From contig NGZR01000001.1 in the NCBI GenBank assembly GCA_002197995.1, positions 7,998,001-8,062,000 on the forward strand: 64,000 nt of DNA. Reading direction: 5' to 3'. The translations under genes and the position numbers were made by a program. This DNA is from Gaeumannomyces sp. JS-464 (lineage: Eukaryota; Ascomycota; Sordariomycetes; Magnaporthales; Magnaporthaceae). Shown one piece after another: positions 1-11,226 of the stretch. The notes below the pieces were generated by a model. That model did not search any database and was not told the origin of the DNA. It saw only the letters and a program-made list of their open reading frames with translations. Within the stretch, counting starts at the first letter, position 1; the number at the start of each line of letters is the position of its first letter.

Positions 1-1039
1 CATCGTTGCCGGTGCCGGTGAGCTCCACCTTGAGATTTGCTTGAAGGATCTCGAGGAGGACCACGCCGGTGTGCCCCTCATCATCTCGGACCCCGTCGTC
101 CAGTACCGTGAGACCGTCCAGAGCAAGTCGAGCATGACTGCCCTGTCCAAGTCGCCCAACAAGCACAACCGTCTGTACATGGTTGCTGAGCCCCTGGGCG
201 AGGAGCTGGCCGGCCTCATTGACGACGGCAAGATCACTCCCCGTGACGACTTCAAGGCTCGTGCCCGTATCCTGGCCGACGAGCACGGCTGGGATGTCAC
301 CGACGCCCGCAAGATCTGGACCTTCGGCCCCGACACCAACGGCCCCAACCTGCTGGTTGACCAGACCAAGGCTGTGCAGTACCTCAACGAAATCAAGGAC
401 TCTGTCGTCTCCGGTTTCCAGTGGGCCTCGCGCGAGGTGTCATTGCTGAGGAGCCCATGCGCGGTATCCGCTTCAACATTCTCGATGTTACCCTGCACGC
501 CGATGCCATCCACCGTGGCGCCGGCCAGCTGATGCCCACTACCCGCCGTGTCCTGTACGCCTCGGCCCTGCTGGCCGAGCCCGCCATCCTGGAGCCCGTC
601 TTCCTGGTCGAGATCCAGGTTCCCGAGCAGGCCATGGGTGGCTGCTACGGTGTCCTCACCCGCCGTCGTGGTCACGTCTTCGCCGAGGAGCAGCGCCCCG
701 GCACTCCTCTGTTCACCATCAAGGCCTACCTGCCCGTCCTCGAGTCTTTCGGCTTCAACGCCGATCTGCGTGCCGGCACCTCTGGCCAGGCCTTCCCTCA
801 GTCCGTCTTCGACCACTGGCAGGTTCTGCCTGGTGGCTCGCCTCTGGACCCCACCACCAAGACCGGACAGGTCGTCCAGGGCACCCGCAAGCGGAAGGGT
901 CTCAAGCCCGAGGTTCCCGGTGTCGAGAACGTGAGTGACAACGATCCATTTCTTGGGCATTTCCCCGATTGATATTTTGGGAGACCCGCATGCTAACAAA
1001 ATCCTCGTATCAACTCTGCAGTACTACGACAAGCTATAA
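1..1039 (+). CDS. eft2: Translation elongation factor 2, C-terminal part
   Basis: This is the 3' part of eEF2, the cytosolic GTPase that drives ribosomal translocation; the GTPase domain lies left of the window. Reading begins at base 2 ([18 protein letters not shown]). Visible are domain IV with the diphthamide loop ([15 protein letters not shown], modified His in the IHR triplet) and the C-terminal EF-G fold, ending in the conserved YYDKL. The first exon runs to 930. A 91-nt intron (931..1021, GTGAGT donor, GCTAAC branch site at 992-997) precedes an 18-nt last exon (1022..1039). One base is missing near 437: the frame changes after WASRE, and one extra G restores [12 protein letters not shown]. 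An essential gene is unlikely to be truly broken, so I read this as a sequence error. Confidence 0.96.
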
Positions 1040-1884
1040 ACGGCTCTTGGTGGCGATGGTTGACGACACTCTCGATGCTCTCTACGGCTTCGCTCGTCGG
1101 ATAGCTCTATTATTGGCCCTGTGGCCAGGGCCCTGCTTCTCTATTGTGGCGAACGGATGCGAAAAGCACATTCGACTTTAGGTCTTACTGCGGGCCGCCA
1201 ATCCGATTGGAGGATGGCGGGTGGAATATGAGCGATGAAGCGCGGGCACGTCGGCACTGACGTTCACTAGATACGGTCTGCTTGCCATGTAGAAATTTTT
1301 ATTGCGGTTTGATCACTTCAATGGTTCGCGTCCGCATTCTGATGAGATGTCCATGGTTTCTCCTCACGTGCCGACGTATAATACGGCATGCCTGACCGAG
1401 GAGAATTGCTGAATCATCAATGCCGACAAACTGTCGAGATTTTATACGTAGGTTGGTAACGAACGAAACCCGGCTGGCTGCCCGAGGGAAAAGAAGTCAC
1501 ATAAAGGTGTTTGGAGAACTCATGGCTAGATATTGCGGTCCTGTCTTTCCGAGCCTACAACCCAGATCCAGACGAGCGGATACTTGGAGTATTGATCCGA
1601 GTATGGACATCAACAAAAACCGTCGCTTTTAAATACGTCATAACGGGCTAGGCCGAGCCGAATAAGAGAAAATTGCCGCTCGATAAATGTGTGCGCCCCC
1701 GCGCGCGTTACTGAGCCAGCGCATATCTGTGAAAAAGAAAGGATATAAAGCCCTAGCAAGAGCCCTCCGAGAGAGGGGAGGAAGAGAAGTAGTAAAGAGA
1801 ACAGTAAAGAAGTTAGGAGGAATGGGCACGTATATCAAGGCCTGATAGTTAACCCAACTCGCCCGGGTATCATGTGGTAACGTC
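1040..1884. other. Convergent intergenic region, EF2 and NRK 3' ends
   Basis: This 845-bp stretch must contain both 3' UTRs. It is more AT-rich than the flanking exons. I see no conserved ORF, RNA gene or repeat in it. Confidence 0.7.
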
Positions 1885-3333
1885 TCACGACGGCTGCATG
1901 GGCGGCGGCTTCACGGCGAGGAACAGCGAGCGCGCAGCTTGCTCCCTCTCCTCAAGATGGTTGAGGATCTGCTGGACGGCCCAGATGACCGTCTTGGCAA
2001 GATCCGCGTCTTTGTCACCCCTGATGATGCAGCCCATGGCCTGACCGCCTTCCTCGGGATCAAAGGCTGGGTAGGCCTTCTGGATCTCCTCGGTAAATAG
2101 GTGTCGATGGAAACGCTCGTGGTTGGGCCTATTTTCAGCATATCCACGTTAATGGTTTCAACATCCAATATGCATATCGCCGAAACGGCCTTCAAAGACG
2201 GACGCGGGGTTAGGGGAGACCTATGGATCCGGTCTGTCTTACCAGGCAACATCGTCGAAGTAGCCCTCCGTCTTCCAGGACTGGCCTGGCTGTCTACCAC
2301 CGCCCTCGAGGGCGATGGCGTCTACGTAAGGGAGGCGGTTGAGGCGCCTGTGACGGGCCGTGGCACGGTCTAGTGGCATGTACAGCCGCAGGTCGAGGCA
2401 GTCGTAGAGCCTCCTAGCATGACGAAGATTCTCCTTCACCTGGGGATCAGTCGCCCTGACGAGGGCCTCTCCCCAGCTGGTCGACGGGTTGCTGACATCG
2501 GTGGGGTAAAGCATGAACCCCTCAACGAGGGCGAGGCGACAAGCCACAGCCACATTGCCTTCCGTCTGCTTGCCGGGGGGCCCGTTCTCCCCATTGGTGC
2601 CGCCGTTGCTGCCGTTCACGGCTCCATGGCCGTTGGTGCCATTTTGACCAGCATCAGCATCTCCGTTTGGCCGCAATCCGTCACTCGGAGGGCCACCGGC
2701 GCGGAAGATGAGACCCCGGAAGCCGAGCTTACGGTTCAGGGATAGCTGGTTGGAAGCTGAAGCCTGAATAAGCTGCAGGGCCTGCTGCAGGGTGCCGGCC
2801 GGGAGGTTACCGCCAATGGTGCTGCCGCTGCGAATCCGGCTCTTCAACTTGAGGATCTGCTGCTGATAGTAGTCATCTTCCTTCTTTTGTTGCTGGAGCT
2901 CGGGCTTCTGCTGTTTCTCGCCGTAGGCCGTGGTGCCAAACTCTGTCTCGAGGGTGGCGCACATCCGAGGGTAATCCAGGGCAAGGGGGCTGTCGGTATC
3001 GGGACACTCGAAAATGCCAGGGTGGGTGTACTCGGGCAGGCCACTCATGACGTAGGCGTCGCCAGGGAAGACGGGCTTGAACTGGGTCCTGGGACACTCG
3101 GGCTTGGGGATGAAGTGCGAGTCGCAAAGCACTGTGATGATAGCTGGGGGGCCATCACCGTTGGAGAGGCCATTCTTGATGGCTCGCTCGAATATGAAGT
3201 GCAGAATCGCCGTCAGAGTCGACTTGCCGCTGCCGCTGCATCCGGAAATGCCAATAACGACATCGGTTGCGCCCTTGAGCTTGAGCACAGGGCACACGAC
3301 CCCGTCGGGCGGGCTCTCTTGGAAGATGGCCAT
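1885..3333 (-). CDS. NRK1: Nicotinamide riboside kinase (Nrk1-like P-loop kinase)
   Basis: Predicted to phosphorylate nicotinamide riboside to NMN in NAD+ salvage; the family is related to uridine kinases. Exon 1 is 3333..2243. A 114-nt intron (2242..2129, GTAAGA...ATAG) splits the Trp codon of DDVAW|PNHERF, and exon 2 ends at 1885, giving 444 aa in an intact frame. The P-loop GCSGSGKST is at residues 31-39, and the C-terminal YFDDVAWPNHERF block fits the family. Yeast Nrk1 is about 240 aa. The extra length is a middle insert (roughly residues 130-280) with a Gln/Lys-rich, probably coiled-coil stretch and an Asn/Gly-rich low-complexity run. The start is the first Met before the P-loop. A uridine-kinase role is not excluded. 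Confidence 0.85.
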
Positions 3334-4948
3334 GGCTAAGTGGCGTACTCACCTTGTGCGAGATCTAAGTGCGGGAGGGGCGAAGTAGGTAGGTGAGGTG
3401 AGAGGGGATGGAGGGTGAGTGGTAGCTGGGTGTGGTGGAAAGATAGAAAGTTAGGCTGGGGCCGCAACTCAAGGAAGGCAACGGTGGTTCGCCCGCCACC
3501 CGGCAGCCCACGCCAAAGTGCGAGGGGTCAGGTCAGGTGAAGGTGAGAGGGGGCTGAAGGGCGGCTCGATCCTGTGCGCTCTCGCTCGTCTCGTCCGCGG
3601 TAGATAAGGGAGTGGGAAGCTGGAAAGTGGGTGCGTGCGCGTCACGCGTAATGGTAGTTGTGTGCTTCTTCGGGAACGAGACAGGAAGACGATGCCCTCG
3701 GACAACGCGAGAGAATGTTACGCAGGCGGCACTGTCGGGCGCACAACCGGGCGGGCAGAAGAAACGGCCATGGTTGGATGATGGGCTGTGAGCGTAGCGC
3801 GGGAGAGGGAGGCAGATCCGGGTGAGCTTTTATTATGCGCCGTTTTGGGTTGCGGTACGTCGTTAGCTTAGCTTATCTCGCGCTCTCAACGTTGGAGGGG
3901 CGTGGAGATGGGAATTCTCGCGGCTGTCCCACCCATCTTGGCCTGTGAATGGTCGAGATGGGTGGGCAAGAACCTGCGAGGCGCGGTGCCTGGCTTGTGG
4001 AAGAAGGGCCACCTGTGGAGGTCGCTGCGGGTGGGGAGTGGTTGATGTGAGGCAACATGGAAAGGTGATGTGGCTTGGGCTCCAGGCTGGGAAGTACGCT
4101 GGAAGGACAGTGACAGGTGAGTTTGTTATAGGATGAAGCACAAGGACGCTTCTGTGGCCCGACCTGTTACGTGGACGCCACCCGTGAGGTAGGAGGTACT
4201 CGGGCGCGGCATGGAGTTGGTGATGGAGGCAACCGCCGACGCTCGCCACTTCCCCGTGACTGATTTCTGAGCTCACTCAAGCCATCTAGGAAGGAGGAAC
4301 CGAGAAGGAAAAAGCATGGCACCTTCACAGGTACGACCACTACCTCCGTTTTCAACCACGTAGGTGGTAGGCACCGAAATCAATAGAATGAAAAAGATAC
4401 CTACGTGACTGCTCGAGCTTCTGGTTCTCCTTTCCCATTTCGGATGACAGTGGAAACAATACCAAAATAGTATAGAAAATAGCCTCGGCAGGGAGTCCTC
4501 ATGGGTGACAGAAAAGGAAGGAGGCACACGGCTTCCTTCTTCCCAGCAGGTGAGCATAGAAGCCCGCTACTAGACGACAGCTCCAGGACCAAGCAAGAAA
4601 GACGAGTAATACGCCCACGCATCGCATAGGCCCCTCTTGCAATCCAACCGGGCCTCCACTTGGCATTACATCTTCCATCCCGAATTCAGGGGTACAGCAA
4701 GAGAAGTCCACGGACGGAGCTGGGGACTAAATTCAAACTTCGAATTCACCGTTACCAACCATCCAGGCGAAACTACTCTGCCTCACTGGATTGAAATAGC
4801 AAAGCAAGATAAAGAGTGGAAGAAAGACTGATTGAGTAACAGGATTATGCAAAGAAATCCTTTTAGTGACCGACTGAACCGAAACCTAAAATAGCCCAAC
4901 TGCCCCCAAAACTCCAATACACCACGCCAAGGACCGCAGAGCCTTGCT
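3334..4948. other. Intergenic region upstream of NRK and downstream of arg-2
   Basis: A tandem gap of 1.6 kb between two minus-strand genes. It should hold the NRK promoter and leader (high-coordinate side of 3333) and the arg-2 3' UTR (below 4949). Open frames in it have no recognisable domains and lack the C-ending codon bias of the real genes. Confidence 0.6.
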
Positions 4949-6728
4949 TCAAGCGGCAGTCGCCAAAGGAGTTGGCTCCACACCGACGCGCTCCTTGCTC
5001 AGGATGTCGAGCAGCAGCTGAGAAGGCCTGTTGTCCTTGAACACCTTCTCGCTGTTCTTGAACATCTTGACGTTGGACAGGTACCTGTCAAAGAGGAACG
5101 AGCTGTCCATCGGGCCACCCTTGGCCTCAGGGTGGAACTGCGTCGAAAAGATGGGGCGAGTCTTGTGCATCATACCTGTGTGATGTTGCAAAACGAGCAA
5201 GTTAGTCACAAGTCTCCTAGACTTCTCTCCTCTTTCCCCATTACCGCATGTTTGCCTCCAACACCCCCTGTATTTCATCCCCTAATTTTTGCGTGCGACC
5301 GAGGTCTACTAGTGAGAGGTGATGAAGCTTACCCTCGTTGCTACCGTCATTCAGGTTCACAAAGTACTCCAGGAACTCGTTTGGCAGCGTGCTAGTATCG
5401 ACGGCATACCCGTGGTTCTGGCTAGTGATGTGGCACTGGCCAGTGGTCAACTGTGCAGGGACAAAAAAAGAAAGCCAGTCAGTCATCTCTATGTTTGGAA
5501 CAGAGCTGATGGAATGCTGGCAGCGGGTTTCGTGCGGGTGCAACTTACGTCAAGAGCCGGGATGTTGTGCGCCCGGTTTCCGTACTTCAGCTTGATGGTC
5601 TTGGCGCCGACGGCCAGAGCCAGAAGCTGGTGGCCCAGGCAGATGCCCATGATAGGCACAGGGGATGTCTCCATCAGCCGGCTCAGGTTGTAGATGGTCT
5701 CCTGGCAGTGGGTCGGGTCGCCCGGTCCGTTGGAGATGAAGATGCCATCGAAGTTGGACGCAACCTTGTGAATCGGGTAGTTGTACGGGAAGACCGTCAC
5801 CGAGGCGCCACGGCTGACCAGACTCCGGAGGATGTTCTCCTTGACTCCGCAGTCGATCAGCGCGATGTGGAAGGTCGGGTCCAGAGCCTCAACCACAAAG
5901 GGCGCCTTGGTGCTGACGCGCTTCACCAGGTTGATCAGACCCGGGTCGACAAAGCTCTCGTCCTCGTCCGCGTCATACTCCTCGCCGATGGTGATGCGGG
6001 CCAGGGACGAGCCCTGCTCGCGGAGGTGGGTGACAATGGCACGCGTGTCAACTCCCGAGATGACGGGAACGCCTTCGCGAGCGCACCACTCGCTGAGACC
6101 CTCCACGGCGGTCCAGTGGCTGTACTTCTCGGCAATGTCTGAAACTACAACGCCGGCACACTGAATGTGCGGCGATTCGAAGTACTTGAGCAGGTTGAAC
6201 TCGTCACGCTCCTTGGACGGCACGCCGTAGTTGCCGATCAACGGCTGGGTGAAGACCAGGATCTGGCCACGGTACGACGGGTCCGTCATGGACTCGGGTA
6301 TCCGACGAGGGAGGTTGTGAAAACAGCCTCGCCGGAGATGTTCGAGTTGGCACCATAAGCGGTACCGTGGAACACGGGGCCGTCCTATCCAAGGGGTGAA
6401 GCAAACCCAAGCCGGAGGGTCAGCATGTAGGCACATGGAGAAGGGGGAGAAGGCGAGACATGGTTCCAGCAAGAAACGGCGAGAGGCAATGCCATACCCG
6501 GATGGTAAAGGTGGCATCGAGGCCGGCGACAGGTGGGGCAGTAGCGCGAGAGCGCTGAGTGGGCATGTCGCGGCCCGTGCTACCAGTGCTGGCCTGCTGC
6601 GGCTGGCTGCCGCTCACAAAGCGGAGCTGAGTGGCGGCGGCCGGGGCGCGCACGGCGAATGCGCCGGCTCGGAGGGCCGTGGCCGGTCTGGCGGCCGCGG
6701 CGAGGCGGGCAGTCACTCGGGAGAGCAT
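4949..6728 (-). CDS. arg-2: Arginine-specific carbamoyl-phosphate synthase, small (glutaminase) subunit, mitochondrial
   Basis: The glutamine amidotransferase subunit that feeds ammonia to carbamoyl-phosphate synthase for arginine synthesis. Four exons: 6728..6498, 6384..5549, 5450..5333 and 5175..4949. Exon 1 encodes an Arg/Ala-rich mitochondrial presequence ([15 protein letters not shown]). CPSase_sm_chain follows ([18 protein letters not shown]), then a class-I GATase with nucleophile Cys in [10 protein letters not shown] and His/Glu in [11 protein letters not shown]. One base is missing near 6297: LVGYP and [10 protein letters not shown] are in different frames, and adding one base makes exon 2 a multiple of three and the protein 470 aa, close to family size. 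The uORF at 6795..7235 precedes this start by 66 nt. Confidence 0.95.
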
Positions 6729-6794
6729 GGTGGGTTCTCTATTCCAAGAGTGGTCGGGGGTTGGTGGTGTCGGCAGCGGGCAGTTCGGTTGGCT

Positions 6795-7235
6795 TTAAGC
6801 GGACAGGGCCCTCCACAGGTGGTCTAACAACCTCAGTCAGTAAACCCTGGCCATGCGAGGCGGTGAGTCAGGGAAAGCAAGTCCGAGATGGAACGGCGAA
6901 CCGGAGAGATAGTCCTGTGCGAGGAGGCCATTCTGTCAGCGGGAACCCAAACGACGCGATGGGATGGCAGATGTGTGAGCCACGAGGATCCAATTGTCCC
7001 AAGAACTGCCCGCAGCCAGCCATATTGACGACAGCGGAGCTCGTCAGGCCAAGAGGAAAATAATGCATTGGGTTTTTAGAGCTCCAATAGGCGACTTGAA
7101 GCTGCTGCGATGAGGCAGGTGGGGTTGGGGAATCACCGTAATAGGAAGAAGAAAAAAATTCCGTCCAAGCTTCTCAAGCAAGCACAGAGCACGGTGACAT
7201 ACCTGAGAGGTGAATTCTGACAGGCGCCCTTTCAT
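6795..7235 (-). CDS. Arginine attenuator peptide (AAP) uORF, three exons with 13-nt microexon
   Basis: A regulatory uORF in the arg-2 leader. Exon 1 (7235..7203) encodes MKGRLSEFTSQ and ends at a GTATGT donor. Exon 2 (6914..6902, 13 nt, preceded by CACAG) encodes DYLS plus one base. Exon 3 (6823..6795, preceded by TTGTTAG) completes DHLWRALSA and a stop. The joined product is exactly 24 residues, with Asp at position 12 and the QDYLSDHLW core known from Neurospora AAP and related to the yeast CPA1 leader peptide. In those fungi the nascent peptide stalls ribosomes at the uORF stop when arginine is high, reducing initiation at the main AUG. The exon 2 donor (GTTCGC) is weak. The splicing model is my inference; the peptide match makes it strong. 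Confidence 0.88.
6864..6870. promoter_or_regulatory. TGAGTCA, candidate CPC1/Gcn4-type site
   Basis: A perfect palindromic TGA(G/C)TCA heptamer lies inside the second intron of the AAP uORF. General amino-acid control factors (Gcn4, Neurospora CPC1) bind this sequence, and arg-2 is under such control in Neurospora. One 7-mer over about 1.3 kb of leader and promoter could occur by chance, so this is only a candidate. Confidence 0.3.
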
Positions 7236-8125
7236 AAGCGCGACTTTCGGTTGGTCAGCTCTATAAAAAGAGGAGGGAGAATCGCGGAAGTGTTCGAGCT
7301 GGGTGATCGGACAGTTGTCTCGTTGCAGCGGTGGTGGACGAAGCTCTCGGACGTGGATGAGGGGAGAAGGAAAAGAAGGGAGAGTCACATCGTCAAAATT
7401 TCAGGGGACGAAATGCGGTGCTTATCATTGGTCGGGGCTAGTCCGTGACAGGCACGAGTCTGAGGTCTGAGGGCTTGACTGAGAGTTTCCCCAATGGGAT
7501 GTGGGGGCTCGAAGCTTCTGACCAGAAATGCACGACCCGACCACTGGGCTCCGGCACCGGCGGAGAAATGGAAACAATTGTCCACGCGAGTGAAACTCAA
7601 AACCTGCCAGCCATTCCTGTCTTATCGAATGCCAACCTACCACAGGCTTCGTCTCAATTACCCCTACCAATCCTCTGCCGGCGTCAATGCAGTCAGTCCA
7701 TACCGCTTGTTTTGTGCCCAGCATGCATGCATGCACGTCGAAGAACTCGACGCTGCTCATGTATGTACCTGCCGACCCCGCCTCTTCACAAGCTGACGTC
7801 AAAAACCGTAAAGGTGCATAATAAGAAGATGGGAAGGGCATCAATGGCACCCACACAATATTATTTACCGAGGCAATTCGTAGGAACCTGTGAATGCGAC
7901 TATCTGGTGGTAGATGTATAGGTACCTACCCAGGTAGAAAGGTAGGGAGCCAACGTGCTTCCTAACCTGCAGGGCTTCAGCAGAAACTCATCCTGTGGGG
8001 TCTTCCAGCGGCAGTGTCTATACAAGACGCATTGACTTTTTGATTCTATGGTAAACATGGGTCCTGGCTGCTGGCCGTACATGATATGCAACAAAAGCAC
8101 ACATACACATCCTGCCGCCAAGACT
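7236..8125. other. arg-2 promoter and ETF-beta 3' flank
   Basis: A tandem gap of 0.9 kb. The side near 7236 should contain the arg-2 transcription start and 5' leader, since the uORF AUG is at 7235. The side near 8125 is the 3' UTR of the ETF beta gene. No other gene was seen. Confidence 0.6.
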
Positions 8126-9164
8126 TTATAATGCACCAAGCTCCTTCAGCTTGGCGACGAGGCCACCGACGTCCTCCACCTTTCCTCCGCCCTGTCTCGG
8201 AGGTGGCTCTGTTTCCAGAAGAGAATGTGGTCAGTTTCACACAACACCTAGGGTTCAGCTGCATATGCAAAGAAAAGGGGGCGCGGTTTGCTTTTTTTTT
8301 ATTTGGCATGGATCCCTTACCGGTAACCTTGACGACCTTGAGCCTGTTCTCGGGCGAGATGCCGTAGTCGGCCAGCTTCTTCTTCTCGAGCGGCTTCTTC
8401 TTGGCCTTCATGATGTTGGGCAGGCTGGCGTAGCGCGGCTCGTTGAGGCGCAGGTCCGTCGTGATGACCATGGGCAGCTTGGCCCGCACCGTCTCGACGC
8501 CGCCGTCGACCTCGCACGTCACGCTGACGCTGCCGTCGCCGCCGACCTCCACCTTGGACGCCTGCGTCGCCTGCGGCCAGCCCAGGAGCGCCGCGAGCAT
8601 GGGCCCCGTCTGCGCCGCGTCGTCGTCGATGCTCTGCTTGCCGAGGATGACGAGGTTGCTCTTGTGCTCCTCGGCCGCCCTTTTCAGCAGCTTGGCCACC
8701 GACAGCGGCTCCAGCGACGCCTGGTCGCCCTCGGCCGTCTCCACGTGCACCGCCCGGTCCGCGCCCATGGCCATGGCCGTCCGGAGCACCTCCTGCGCCT
8801 TGGTGGGGCCCGCCGAGATGACGCATATGTCCTCCACCCCGGCCGGCCCGGCCTTGCGCTCCCGCAGCCGCACCGCCTCCTCCACCGAGAGCTCGTCGAA
8901 GGGGTTCATGCTGTGCTTGACCCCGGCCAGCTCGACGCCCGTCTGCGCCTTGTTCACCCGCGGCTTGACCTGTGCGCAGGTTGGAAGGAGTGATCAGCCA
9001 TTGCTTGTCAAGTCTCTCGGTAGCCGATCCCGCCTGTAGACACCAACGGCGTCGGCGCCGACCTCGGCCGGACAGCCGGGTCGAAAAGGCGGCTGCGCGA
9101 TTCGGCTGCTTACTGCATAGTCGATGACCCGCTTGATGGGCACTAATATTCTCAATCCGGACAT
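8126..9164 (-). CDS. ETFB: Electron transfer flavoprotein subunit beta, mitochondrial
   Basis: The beta subunit of ETF, which takes electrons from acyl-CoA and other matrix dehydrogenases and passes them to ETF:ubiquinone oxidoreductase. Three exons: 9164..9114, 8969..8321 and 8208..8126. The frame is intact and gives 260 aa, the usual family size. The N-terminus MSGLRILVPIKRVIDYA, the AMGADRAVHV block, the nucleotide-binding segment with SIDDDAAQTGPMLAALLGWP, and the DLRLNEPRYASLPNIMKAKKKP signature are all present. Introns are GTAAGC...CACAG and GTAAGG...AACAG. A long opposite-strand open frame over exon 2 is a GC-content shadow. Confidence 0.95.
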
Positions 9165-9782
9165 GTTGACCAGTTCTGTCGCTCAATCGCTGAGCTCCAC
9201 GAGGCCTCGGTAGGTTGTCCAAAGTATTCGCGACGACAATCAAGGTTGTAGGCTTGCTGATGCGACGGGCGGGAGTGTGGAATTGTCGTCATGTCATTCG
9301 AATTGAGCCGTCTCGGGCCTCCCAGAAAAGAGCATGGCGGGGCGGCCCCAGACACGGATCGCATCGGCTGGTCGCGGCTACAACCTCGGGCTGGCCAGGG
9401 GTGCCTGAGCACGTGCCAACAAGAGGTGCTCCCCCCCATACCAGGAATCTGGGATATAACCAATGGAGTGTAGCACATTCCGCGATATTCACAAAAGTGT
9501 CAAGTGATTTGGTAGGCAATGGAATGGGAGCTACATATTCAAGAACCCGATATTTCCGCTAAAACAAAAGTACGGTATATATATTCTATACACAGCACAA
9601 GCCAACACCCCCGCAAGTATCCTTTTGATGTCCTGTTCCTCGTGGTATTCAAGTTGATGTATGCCAGAAGATGAAAAGCAACCGGCGCCGCCGAAAACGC
9701 AGAGCAGGGCAAAGGGGAACCAAGTGTACACAAAACACTGGACAAAACGCCAACAGACTGCTTGTGATTCGTCGCTCCTCCC
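9165..9782. other. ETF-beta promoter and ArfGAP 3' flank
   Basis: A 618-bp tandem gap between two minus-strand genes. No conserved coding or structural feature seen. Confidence 0.6.
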
Positions 9783-11226
9783 TCACCAATCATCCCACTC
9801 ATCCTTCTTGCTGGTCGGCTTTGGTGCGGCGCCAGCCCCGGGGCCGGTGCTGGTGCTGCCGCCCTTGCTCATGGCGGCAGTGCCGATGGCGCTGCTCTTC
9901 TTGGGCTGCTGCTGCTCTGGGATGTCGGCAAAGTCGTCCCAAAAGTCCTTGCGGCTCTCGTCGATCGGCACTTGGCGGTACTGGTTCCTATCCGGCCCAC
10001 CCTCGACGAACCGGTTGAAGCTGTCCTGGGCGCTCCTGGCACCCACCTGTGCCGCCTTGCCGACAGTCCCCGCCGTCGCGCGTGCCTGTGCTGCAAAATC
10101 CGACTCCGCAATCTGTGATGACGAGCACGCGGGTTAGTCATTCCCATACACAGATTTCCGTGTAGCGGTAGAACCGATACTCGGAAAGTGGTAAAACAAA
10201 TAATGACCATGAACATACCTGTTTCGCCGTGGGCTGGATGTAGTTGCTGTTCACGGTGGTGGCCGTCTTGGTCACCGTGGACGCGAACCAGCCGAACCCC
10301 TTGGTCAGGGCGGCGACCGGGTTGGCCTGCACCTCGTCCATGGACGGGAGTGAGGGGCCGCCATTACTCCTCTGCGCCGGCATAGGCGTGTTGCCGAACC
10401 CTGCGTACTTGCCGCCCTGGCTCGGCGGCAGGTCGTCGGGCCGCGACGCGTTGTCCGCCCCGAGCTTGGCAAAGTACTTGTCGTCCACCCGCGTCTTATT
10501 CCCGACCCCGCCGGCGGCACCGCTGGGACTTGCGGACCTGCTGGCGTCATCCCTGTAGCCGCCGCTCCTGTCCGCGGTCCCGCTGAGCGGCGCACTCGAC
10601 GCCGCCGCGCTGCTGCCCTTGGCGGCGGCGGCAGCGGCCGTCTTCTTCTCGCCGGGGACGTACTCCCTCCCCTCTACGGACGCGCTCAGGCGCTCCTTGT
10701 ACTCCTCGCCGGCCTCGCCGCTGTAGCGCTCGGCGATGGTGGCGTCGTCCCACGAGATGCCTCTGAGCTCCGTGTCGGCGTGCTTCTCAAAGAACTCGCG
10801 CCAGCGCGCGTTGCCGCCCAGCCGCATGCGCTCAATCTCGGCGGCCTTGAAGGCGTCCATCGAGATGGACCGCACGAACGAGATGTGCACGCCCAGCCCC
10901 CGGTGCACGCCCGCGCACGAGAGGCAGATGAAGACGCCGAACTTGGGCGACGCCCATTGGGGGGAAGGCGCCCCGCAGTCGCAGCAGATGCTGTTGTTGG
11001 ACTCTTTTTGGATGGCAAGGAGCTGTCGGTTGTGCGTGCGAGGTTATCGTCGAGGAGGACGGCCGGCGCGAGGTCGGTGGATCGGTTCGCTCACAGTCAG
11101 CCTTGTACCCTGGAAATCGACCCCATCTCTCCCTGCAGCGACACATTCGCTGGTTCTCTGGTATATGGGATTTCTCACCTTGGACCGAGTCTCAGGGTCG
11201 ACCTCCCACATGCCTTTGGAGGCCAT
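9783..11226 (-). CDS. GCS1: ADP-ribosylation factor GTPase-activating protein, Gcs1/ArfGAP1 type
   Basis: Stimulates GTP hydrolysis on Arf in COPI and Golgi/endosomal vesicle traffic. Three exons: 11226..11179, 11022..10219 and 10112..9783; 393 aa, frame intact. The ArfGAP zinc finger is CCDCGAPSPQW...FICLSC followed by the arginine-finger region GVHRGLGVHISFVRS. The first exon gives MASKGMWEVDPETRSK, matching the family's opening helix. The middle is low-complexity Ala/Ser. The C-terminus has amphipathic lipid-sensing-like segments (VAALTKGFGWFASTVTKT) and ends in WDDF...DEWDDW, typical of Gcs1 and distinct from Glo3. Introns are GTGAGA...GACAG and GTATGT...CACAG. Confidence 0.93.

Noticed and set aside
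2239..2300. Stop directly after DDVAW as the end of the NRK protein
   Set aside because: A GTAAGA donor overlaps that Trp codon, and splicing to 2128 continues with PNHERFHRHLFTEE in a perfect frame.
8151..8993. Long plus-strand open frame opposite ETF beta
   Set aside because: A shadow of a GC-rich coding exon; its Leu/Arg/Val-rich product follows from the antisense codon pattern.
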